Shown here in pieces: positions 26,301-38,300 of a stretch of DNA of 62,059 bases (position 1 is the stretch's first letter; each line of letters opens with the position of its first letter). The notes beneath the pieces are model-generated. The model made no database searches. It was not told the DNA's origin and was given only the letters and a program-made list of their open reading frames with translations. A program made the position numbers and the translations under genes. The stretch comes from Phoronis australis. Taxonomy: Eukaryota > Phoronida > Phoronidae. Location of the stretch: positions 199,222-261,280 of the forward strand of contig NMRA01000587.1 of assembly GCA_002633005.1 (NCBI GenBank), written 5' to 3'.

Positions 26301-29300
26301 GGCCATTGGTTGAGGTCACCTTTACTTGGTAAGTATGTTGAATCATGGCAGTCATACTCTGTTTTCACACCAGGATCTCTGGTTAGATTAGTTTAGGGGT
26401 TCCAATGTAGACGTCTGTCACTGATATAATTAAAGCCAGTCAGCTGTGTCCTATTTTATATTATTTCTCAGTAAATTTTAAACAAGATTGTAATGAATAC
26501 TTGTAATCCAGCTGGAGAAAAAGTAAATTTCTCCTTCACTGTTTAGTTTCTGAAATGTTTCACTGGTATGACTGCTGGTTGTTTTCAAAATATACTAGAC
26601 GGCTTCATCATTCAACAAAGTCTCAACGCACAAAATCGCAAATACCATAATTATCCATTCTTCCAACTAGATATTATGCGTTTCAATACCGGCAATTTCT
26701 GGGCAAACTCCGAACAATTGCTGCTCTGCACTATCCAAAACATGACATTTTACTTGGCAAGACGAGGAACAATAATGTCCCATTAAGCTCTGACTGCAAT
26801 TCAACAAAACTGCCATTTCGTTACCACAAATGTTCTTATTCAGGAAAGTTCTGTGGAAACAACATCCCCAGCACCATAGTGTCTACAGATAGTCGAATGT
26901 GGCTTGAATACAGGTCTTCAAGAGGAAGCAAAGGTGATGGTTTTAAGGCAACATACGAAGGTAAGTGGGGGTGATTGCACTGATGGGCAATAGATGGCAC
27001 TGTGGTCACTTACAGATTCAAGAGTTAGTGTAGTGTAGTTTTCAGAAAAGTCATTGGATTTTGTTGAAAGTCATTTAAAATAGCTTAATTTATACAGGTT
27101 GAGGTAAAGTGTCCGGAGGATACTGAATGAGAAACAACACCATGTCATCTGAAAATTAGCATTTTTGTTTTGGTCTGTAATTTCAGCGGTTTCCTTAAAG
27201 AAATGTGGTCAACTTCTTTTTGATAACAGCTGCAGTTCTTCTACTGTGCTGTGATGATGTGGTCCTTAGATGGTGATTGATGTTGGTGTCTTGCATAAGG
27301 TGCCCATCTTCACTTGTTGTCCTAATTGCCAATAACCTCCCAGGCACTGTCACAACCCTGGCTGGTCTTGTGGTACTGTTGTGGTGCCCCTGGTAAAGTT
27401 GTAATTGATTAAGCTGTGCCCAGATTGTTAGTAATGAAAACCTGCCCAGGAAAGGGTCCTGATTGTGAGAACTGAGTTGTACAACTTTCAGTTATGGTAT
27501 ATTGTCTGTCATCTCAGTGGTCATTACTTATGTCTTGACTAACTTTGCTTTTGATCTGCCCATGTGCTATTCTATTGAGGCTAATTTGATTAAAATAATT
27601 GTAATTAGATTAGCACAGGTTGCATTCCTGTGGTAAGCTGGTCAGTCAACCACCTCTGTTCCCTGTAACTATCTTTTGCACTTCTGTCCTTCCTACCAGT
27701 GAAGAACTTCCCATGCCAGATGCCAGCACCAGATAGACCTAATAGTACATTTAGGTGTAGGACTGTTTTCTATTTTCTCCGTGAAATCTGTGTTGTGCAC
27801 GAAAATATGGGTGGTTCTTTAGAGCATTTGTTTTGAGCTAAAGTGATGTTGTCAAATTATAAAAAACAACAGTCACACTGTTGAAGAGTCAATGTCAATG
27901 TTTTGCAAACTGAAAGAGGAGAGTGATGACCATTGTATTCTGATTTGTTAATTCTGACCCATGTGCTCAAAATTTTGTCACTGTGGTAGCAACTCAACAC
28001 AAAGACTTAAATTTGCTGGAACTGAAAAGGCAGCCCAAGTGTTTCTTGAAGCAGTTATTAATAGTAAATAGTGTGTGAAATTGCAGTCGTGCAAGATATG
28101 TGTGTGGAGCTGTTGTGTTATATATCACTCTTTGACTTGAGTTTGGTAGAGCTATTTATTGAATGAGGTAGCATTCTATGAGTTGGGGTTGCAGTATGAT
28201 ATCAACTCATTGTATTTGATAGCATAATTCTCCTTAGATTGTATTGAGTTGGAGATGTGTGAACATTTTGTATTAATTGCGGATTTTTCTGGAGCAAATT
28301 TTTATATTAGTGAGAATTAATTTTGTTGCAGCTGTGTGTGGTGGTGATGTCATCAAAGAAAGAGGTCACCTGTCTAGTCCAAACTACCCGGATGACTACA
28401 AGTCCGACAAAGAATGTGTGTGGAAAATTACGGTGCCAGAGAAATACTCAGTGGCACTTAAATTCCAGTCATTCGAGGTTTGTTCATTGCAATCTGAATT
28501 TCCTGTGTTCCTTATTGTTAGGGTAAATTCTCAACAATTTCAAACAAAAAATAATTGCAAAGATCGCGGTTCTCTCATATCCATTTCTTTTGATCTTGAA
28601 TCTGTCTCAATTTTGACTAAATCTCGACAAAATGTCGACAGGTTATGCACCACGCACATTGTCAAAATTGCGAAAACTTAATGTGCAAAGTCATTTATGA
28701 AATCAATAAACAATTAGTGGCTAGGTGCATTAATGTCACATTAACATCTGACTAAATTACCACAAAATGTCGTTTAATTCAGACAAAGTATGACTAAACT
28801 GCCCTATAATTCTGGAAGAAGTTCATAGTTTGATGGCTTCTGACGATTTTCTGTCAAAGTCTGTTTAGTTTACTTTAAAAATTGCTCTATGCTATATTGT
28901 TATTAGCAGATGACATAATGTTGACCAGATTGACGTTCTTTCTGTTTCCCAGATTGAGAATCATGATAATTGTGTGTATGATAACTTGGAGATACGGGAT
29001 GGTCATGACAAGGACTCTCCGCTCCTCGGGAAGTTTTGTGGATACAAAGTCCCTGACGACATCCAGTCGACTAGTAACAAACTCTATGTCAAGTTTGTCT
29101 CTGATGGTTCTGTGCAGAAAGCCGGCTTTGCTGCTACATTCGTTAAAGGTAATCTGATCTTATGGAATTGTTTTAATATCTAATCTACTAACGACTCAAC
29201 CTGTTCAGTTTTTTACCACTATTAGATGAAACTACTAAGCTTGGAAAAAAACAAAATGTTTTGTCATGCAAGTCAACTTCTGTGACTTTGCAGAAGTTTT

Positions 29301-32300
29301 AGTTATGCCTTTGGTTGCGAAAAATCTCTCACCTAAAGTTGACTTGACATATGCCTGTTTCATTGATTTCAGAAGTAAAGTCACATCATTGCCATTTTTT
29401 TGCAAAATCATATTTTTTGCTCTTTAGATCTCATGGTTAACTATCTCATTTGTACCATTTCTGTTAATACTAATAGGTAAATAAAACAACAGCATGTTTC
29501 TGTTTACAAAAGACATTATTACATCCGAAAATTTCAGTTTATCCATTCTTGTTGTTTTATTTACCTATTTATATTCTACATTTCGCGAAACAACAGTATC
29601 CTTGGGAGGATCTGGATCGCCTTATTTAGTTTCCGATTTATTTTCTAGGTTGTTAATACTACAAACTAATCACAAAGATCACATTATGTTTACTCTTACC
29701 CCACAGTTGTTGTTGCACAAAACAGGGCTTGGAATTTTCCGCGGAAACGCGGATTTCCGCTTTTTTCAAATGTTCTGTCCGCGCGTTTTATTATATTTCG
29801 GCGTAAAAAAATCGGATTTGATATAAAATTTCTGCAGCAAGTTCCTTTCTTACCGCGGCGTTGCAGACGACGTTCACCTCGGAAAGCGGAAGTTGCTCTT
29901 TATGTTTCGGAGGAACGTAAATTGTCAACATTGCCGGGGCATCTGGGATAGCGTCGTGGGATTTTCAATGGCGTCTCATGTTGTTGTAAACCGCGGCGAC
30001 AATTACTACGGCTCTGCAGTCAAAAATGTGTGGGTTGGGAATGGACGGACGAGCTAAAAGGACGCAGACGCATGGTACTGATGGTGGTAACGTTTTCCTT
30101 AACGTTTTCCTCCTTTTTTTATAGTCCTCCCGATTTTTGTCGGGGAAAGGTTCACATCGACCATTTCAAGGCTGGGTAGCGCGCATGATTTGGGCCGTAA
30201 AAGTTTCTGTGTTTTTTGTCATTGGTCATACCAAGCCCTGTGATCTATAACTTATTAATAAACTTACTAGGTAACCGATTTTTACAGGACAACAAAATTG
30301 GTTGGGTGCACCTTTAACATTACGTGACAATAAATGACAATTGTGTTTGCTGTGAGTAGAGGATTATTCACTCCAGTTTATCCATTATTGTTCATGATTG
30401 AAAGAAGGATTGTCGAAATTTATATTTAATTGGTATTAAAAATGTCGGCGAATGATGGATTTCTAAATCTTGAATCTCATGTTTATTGCCTGCACTTTGA
30501 ACAGAATTTGATGAGTGCAACTCTGAAAACCATGGGTGTGAGCACGACTGCATCAACACGTTAGGAGGGTACAGGTGTGAATGTAAGATTGGTTATGAGC
30601 TGCACTCTGATGGCAAAAGGTGTGAAGGTGAGTAACATCATGTGAAGGATTATCTTAATGCTAGTGTTTACAGAGCACTTTTTAACTTTCATAAGTTCTG
30701 TGCAAGTGACGTGCGTCCATGTGCTTTTGTCCAATATTGAGCGTTTTGTCGGTTTTTGCTTTTAGCATTTCATTTATGGAGTTATTTGTAATCACGTGGT
30801 TGTCTTAAATTGGAAGTTTTTTCTCTACTTTTGGTATACTTCGTTTACATAGTTAATGATTTTTTATATAAACGTATCAATCAACTTTCACTCACAAAAT
30901 AATCTACAAAAATGCCCAATGGTTGATTTTACTTCTAGGTTTCACCCTTACACCCATAACAGGTTCACATACTGCCACATCTACCCGTATGTGTTAGCAT
31001 TTAAAACCATATATATCAATTCATATAAGCTTGTGCATAGCGTTACTATACATGTAACCATGACAAAGCGACATTGATGTAGCAGCCAGTTTTCTCTTCT
31101 CCTTTCCCCACAGATCTTACTTTATTGCCATTACAATTGCAATATCCAGCTAACTACAAATTTGCCTTTTTGTTTTTCATATCTATTAAAATGTACAAGA
31201 ATTGGAGTTAAGCCCAGAAAGCGCTAGAAAGCGTTTTGTTTGAGTGTACTACACTGTGATCAATCTTGAGTCGGACATTATTGTTGCTCTGTGATTGTAT
31301 GACTTGTCTCCTGCCACTCAGATGCATGCGGAGGGTATATTCATCATCAGCCTAATGGCACTATACACAGCCCATCGTTTCCCGATCTTTACCCAGCCAA
31401 TAAAAACTGTGTCTGGCAGATCGTGGCTCCAGAACAGTACCGAATCACTCTCAACTTTACTCACTTTGACTTGGAAGGAACGAACGTAAGTTTTTTTGAA
31501 ATTCATGCCTTAAATAAAGAGCTTTAGGTAACTCGGCATGTGAGGAGGCAGTGTGGCCTTGTGGGATAAGTATTCGCTTCCTTTACTCGATGTCGTGGGT
31601 TTGAGTCCCTCAGGGAACGCTGCTACACCCTTAAGTCAGGCCTCTAGCTCCATAGCTCGGTTCTAACTATATATTAATTGAGCATAACATGCTTCTACAT
31701 GATCTTAAGCACACATGAGCAACCTGCTTGACAATGAATGTATTCAGTGTGCTGGAACAATAAACTAAACATGAACAAATTATGGTCTTAAGCACACATG
31801 AGCGACCTGCTTGACAATGAATGTATTCAGTGTTCTGGAACAACAAGTTAAATGTGAACAAATTATTAAATGTGTATGTGTGTGTGCTTACAGCAAGACT
31901 GTGAATATGATTCAGTAGAGATCCGCAGCGGCCTCGGTGCCGACTCTCAGCGACATGGTGTCTTCTGTGGTTCACATGTACCCATTCCGATCACATCTGA
32001 GGGCAACACTCTTCGTATTGAATTCAACTCTGATAACTCTGTCAGAAAAAGTGGATTTTCTGCTTACTTTTTCACAGGTGAGTAGGTAGTGTATCTGTCA
32101 AGGACAATTTTGCCGATGTTTCATTAAAATTAATTCAAAGAAAATTTTTTTAAGCTGAGCACAGTCGCTGATAAAGTATGAATTATGGTTTATGAACTAC
32201 TTAGCTGACACACTCACTGAACTAGGACATTAGCACAAAACATGAGATTAGCTAAGCCTTGTTTTTGCATGACTTCGAATTTCCTAACAAACATTTGGAA

Positions 32301-35300
32301 TATCTACTAACTTGCTTTATAACTTATAACAGACCAGATAACTTAGCAATCTCTTGTGGTATAAAAGCAACTGGGAGCCTTCTTCACGACCCTCTGCCAA
32401 GTCTCCAGTGTCAACTTGAACTCTTATACCTTAATATCAGAGGACCAGTTGTTGACATTTTCCTTGTTCTTTCAGACCGCGATGAGTGTGCTTCAGAGAA
32501 TGGTGGCTGTCAGCACACTTGTAAGAACACTGTTGGAAGTTACCAGTGCTCTTGTCACAATGGCTTCACACTCCATGAGAATAAGCATGATTGTAAAGAA
32601 GGTCAGTAGAAATTGAAGAATTAATGAGAAGTAACTTCTCAGAACTGGGGGAACATTGTATGGTAATTCTCAACTTATTTCGCACAAATTTATTCGCCAA
32701 AATTGCCAAAGACTATTTACCTTGCTAGCCTTAGTGAAACCAAATGTTGTTTTATAACATCTATACTTACTGCAACATATGCTTGTAATAGGCTAGCATT
32801 TTCCTATTTAATCTCTATTTTTGTGGAGAAATTTCTCTCGTTGGCCACGTTGCATGCTAAATATGTGAAGAATTGCCATAGAGTGACATATTTATGGGAG
32901 GTTCCAGGGGGTGTAGTGTCTTAATTGGCACCCCACTCCAGCCACCTACAGTAACAAAAATGTCAGTGTTATTCTGTTATTCTTGTGTTACTGCAGCAAT
33001 CAATAATGTATTGTGTTTGACTTGAAAACATACCAAAAATGTTTTAATAGTCAATCAGTTGAAATTAAGGGTGGTCTCTCATGCAGGGCTTGGAATTTTC
33101 CGCAGAAACGCGGATTTCCGCTTTTTTCAAATGTGCTTTCCGCTTTTTTATAATATTTCCGCGTAAAAAATTCGGATTTGATATAAAATTTCCGCGGCAA
33201 ATTCCCTTCTTACCGCGGAGTTGCAGACGACGTTCACCTCGAAAAGCGGAAGTTGCTCTTTATGTTTCGGAGGAACGTAAATTGTCAACATTGCCGGGGC
33301 ATCAGGGACAGTGTGGTGGGATTTTCAATGGCGTCTCGTGTTATTGTTAAGCGCGGCGACAAATACTACCACTCTGCAGTCAAAAATGTGTGGGTTGGGA
33401 GTGGACGGGCGAGCTAAAAGGACGCAGACGCTACTGCTGGTGGTAACGTTTTTTTTAGTCCTCCCGATTTTTGTCGAGGAAAGGTTAACATTGACCATTT
33501 CAAGGCTGGTTATCGGGCATGATTTGGGCCGTAAAAGATTCAAAGTTTCCGCATTTTTTGTCATTGGTCATTCCAAGCCCTGCTCATGATTTTCTATTTC
33601 TACCTGTGGGACTCTTGTAGGAGATTCTGGTTCAGATTCTGTGAACATTCATGGCAGACAGCGGCAGGAGCATTAAGCCTATAGTGTTGACTTTTGGCAG
33701 TGGATATATGCCATGTTTCAAGACACTTCTATCATGGTCTGTGTCGCAGAAAAGTCTGAATTAATGCAACAATCTCGTTTGTATCTATGAAGCATGCATA
33801 AGCTGTATTGGCTTTCCATAGGCGGATGCAAGCATGACATCACTGTAGCCCATGGTGAGATCAGCAGCCCTAACTGGCCAGACTTCTATCCAAGCAGGAA
33901 GGACTGTGTCTGGCACCTCACGGCTACAGCTGGCCACAGGGTGAAACTGGTGAGCAAATGATGCTGGGATTTATACAATGATGTATGTCCCAGTTCAGTC
34001 ATGTATTGATGTGTTGTAAGTGACTGGTGTACAATTGAACACAGAGGCTATTACAGCAGAAAGTACAGTGCAAGACAAAAGTAATCGAACAAAATACCAC
34101 TTCCCTTTCATGACGACTGATTTTTCAACTGCAGATTTATAAAATGGATGGTAATAACTATTATGGAACCAAAATTGGAACCAAAATTGTAATTACAGAA
34201 TGGCTTAGCTACTTTGCTAACGTTTGAGTTAATTTCCCTTAATTGTTGGTCATGAGGGAAGAATACAATGCCGTTATGACGGGGACTTCTGGGTTATTGT
34301 GTCTGAATACTTTTGGGTTGTACTGTATTTACACCTCAGCTCATTCTTAAGTATTGTATGTCAGTGTATGAGTGTTTTTGATAGATAAAATGTTAAAACT
34401 TCTTGCTACCAAATTTGTGATTTGCACTGATGTGTGTGTGACTGTCCTCACTGAAAATGGCGATCTTATGAATTACAACTTATATGCTGTTATCACCACT
34501 ATGAAAAGACTGTGTGGGCTCTTAGTAATCATGGTAGTGACGTCAGAGCTGTTAGTGGAACTACTTTGTGTGATCAGAGATACGATGATTAGAATTTTGT
34601 AATTTTGACGTTCTCGGGAATTTCGGCTGTCCAAAGTAAGTGAGCTTGTCACTCAGAATGTCCCATCATGACCAAATTGCACTAATTCGTATCACGCCAT
34701 CATCTGCAGGTATTATTTCTTTATGTGATTTCACAACCACCATTTTTCTACTTCTTGATTTCTCACCGTTGCTGATTTCAATGATTTGTTGTTAGGTGTT
34801 CAACGAGTTTGAGCTGGAGCCTCATCAGGAGTGTACCTATGATCACATAGCGGTGTACGATGGCGACAATGAGAAGGCACGGAAGCTGGGCAGATTCTGT
34901 GGCAGCTCGCTGCCCGAACCAATTGTAGCTAGCTCCAACAGGATGTTCATGTCTTTCTACTCGGATGCCTCGGTGCAGAGAAAAGGCTTCAAGGCAACGC
35001 ACAGCACTGGTATGATGGCCGGGGAACCGAGTGATTAGAGTGTTTTACTACTCGCCTCAGTTTAGGGATTTGTTGTAATCGCTTGCCCGTTGTAGGATTG
35101 TCACCGTGCCTGGAAATTCGCTCTCAGTCTGAAATTTTTTGAATCGTTTTATGACATTAATAAATCATGACACAGCAGGATTTCTTCTGCTGTATCAGTT
35201 TTATGTGCCCACATACGTATTATGTGGGTGCATATTGTTGTCATTTCTCTGTTGACGTCCAGTGTTTCGTGGTTGTATCCTAAAGCCTTTGTGAATGTTG

Positions 35301-38300
35301 GACGGATTGGATGTTTTCTGGGCCCCTATTTCCACGATAGATTTTCATGAGGGTTGGCAATATAGTACATTTCTGTGAAGAAAATGATTGCAACTATCCA
35401 GTTTCACAAATTTGGTTATTTTTGCACACTTTGGTGTTAATTTTTGTTATTTTTGCATGTTTTTTGATGTCTGCCTCCATCTCAAACTACTTGAAGAATC
35501 ATAACAAACATTAACAGATATGGTCCTTTTGTGTAGAGTGTGGCTGACATTAACTAAACTGCTTAATTAATGCCCCTAGTAGCAATTTTTGTTTTTGCAT
35601 CCACGTTTTTTGCTGGTCTTCAGGAAATTTGTATTACATGAAAAGAGGAGAGCACAACTGATGTTGATTTTTAGATTGATCCCACTATCATGAAAATGGT
35701 TTTGAAAGTAAGACTTAGTATACCTTTATTTCTTTAACCTTGGCGATGCTTGCATTGAGCGCATATCAACGCATTGCGTTGCCCATGTTTATGGAATTAT
35801 TTGACCGTACATACTTAAGGCATAGGACTGTCAGAAGATAATCGATGCCCCATATCTGCATGTGTTTGGATGTAGGTTGATATACACTCAGTAGCAATAG
35901 TCACAGGGGTCCAAGATTTTGAGAACCAGTTTGATACCTGTTCCCGAGTGGAGAGAATTGGTTATCAAAGTGAGTCACCCCTGTAAGTGAGTATTACCCA
36001 GTACAACTGTATTATTGTTAGCTTGAAAAGCTGTAGGAAGGGATGTAAGGTAGGCTGGAGAACTATACAGACATGACATGTTCCTGCAACTGGTGCAAGG
36101 AGTGTCAGGGAGAGGGAGAGTTAAGCAGGGAGGGTGGCGCAGTCGAACGGTGAGAGGATTTGAGGGTGGTAAAAGAAGGAAGGAAATAGCTAACAGACTG
36201 TTCTGGATCACGAGAACATAAGTGTCTGCATCGTGAGTTCATTTCTTTCTTTCCTTTCAGTTTGTGGGGGCACTTTACTCGCATCGCACACTGCTATGCA
36301 GCTCTTCTCGCATGCCAAATATGGCGGTCAGAACTATGGTAACAAGGAGGACTGTGATTGGGTCATTCATGCACCCACTGATCTCAGAGTTCGACTGAGA
36401 TTCACTGCATTTGAGGTGGAAGAAGAGGTGGATTGTGGGTAAGTAATTTTAAAAAAGTCCTAATGGCTGTTCCAGCAAAATCTGTATGGGAGGGGGGGAA
36501 AGCACTTTTATTTCATACCCACCGCCCGTATTTTTCATTTATTTCTCCAACCCATGACCCATAATTTTTTAATTATTTTTAATAGGTTAAAATATAAAAT
36601 CCAACACTTGCAAACAAATTGCCTCCAGGAGGACCTGTTAAGAACTTAGATGACTGACAGACAAGAACTAGTTGTCTTGTCCAATATTGTCAAAAACTAA
36701 AGTAGCCTGTGAGCAATACTTTTGGCAGCCACCAGGTGTCTCTGTTCACCATGTGTCTATAATTTCAATGAACATTTTTTCATTTATAAGGATCTATGAA
36801 TCTCAAACTGTCTCCACGAACTCTTCTATACTTCTATGTCAAGTGAATATTGGAACTTGTTTNNNNNNNNNNNNNNNNNNNNNNNNNNNNNNNNNNNNNN
36901 NNNNNNNNNNNNNNNNNNNNNNNNNNNNNNNNNNNNNNNNNNNNNNNNNNNNNNNNNNNNNNNNNNNNNNNNNNNNNNNNNNNNNNNNNNNNNNNACCAG
37001 GTCACACTGCTAAACCCTTGAGCCAGGTTTCTTTCTCCTCAGCTCAGTTTTAACCATATATTAATAAACTAAAGCATAAAAATGGTTCCAGGTTATCAGC
37101 GCAATGGGCCCATCTGGTACAACGCCTGCAATTGTTTTTTATATATTGGTTTCGATGATGGTAGTAGAGTCCCCATCATGGAGGCTTTTTACTGATTGAA
37201 TGCTGACAGGTTGTGGTGTCGAGTGTTCATTACTTGGGTTGTGATGTAATTTCCTGGGCTGATTACGTAGTGCCTGATTCCTCACAAATGTATTCTGCTC
37301 CGATAATTACATCACAACTCGTGCGACAAAGGTACCCAAAAAGGTTGACCTGTCTGCATTTGATCAGTAGAAAATCTGTGATGGGGATGCTTTGTCAACA
37401 TCAGAACTACTTAAGGCCATCACTAGATTTATTCTTAATATATTTATTCCACTGCTGAATGACTTAATAAATAAATATGCATATGATTGATAAAAGTAGG
37501 GCGCAAGTTATTTGAAACTAATGTTCACCAAAACATGTGGAATTGTTTATTTCAGGTATGATTATGTTGAGGTATTCGATGGTGATAATGAACGTGCTTC
37601 AATAGTTGACAAGTACTGTGGGAAACAGGTGGGTGGTATTACGAATGTGGTTAAAGTACTTTCTTGGCAACTGTCTGTGCTTCATTTGCCACTTAGCAGG
37701 CAATTGTTGTCTTAGAAAAAATCAAATCTTAACGTTGCACCTTCTCAAATCATTTAGCAATACGCGTCAAATTGTTTTGTAATGACATTGTTTGAAATAG
37801 GTTTTGCATTGTTTTTTGTATACAACTGCATTTCCACGCATTTTTTGGTAAAGTTAACCAGTTTAGTAATTATATGTGTTTTTCGTATTAGCTCACTTTG
37901 TGCACTGGAGGCTTGAACACAACAACAAATATTGTTAGCAGATCATGCTGAAATGGTAGTTCTTTGTGAAGAAACAAGGAACTGTGAGACTGCTGTTCAC
38001 AATCCTTAATCTCGTGTTTTTGGCTGCCTGTCATGTGGTCAGTGAAGGACATGCCAAGGTTTGTGACTGCTGTTTATCCTTATGCTTGATTTCCCCTGTG
38101 CTGTTATCACATGCTGTGGTCCTTCTTGTTGGTACATTGTATTTTCGTTACAGATACCACCCGAATTTATATCAACACATCAGAGTTTGATGCTACGGTT
38201 CAATTCTGACGACACCCTCAACTGGAAGGGCTTCGCGGCTGTTTACACTATCGCTCGGCCAGAAGACAGGGCCGAGGAAAGACCGGACTATGTCCGCCGA

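Noticed and set aside
26568-26786. 72-codon frame in tolloid intron 7
   Set aside because: CUB1 homology jumps cleanly from exon 7 to exon 8 with matching phase; the frame has no recognisable similarity.
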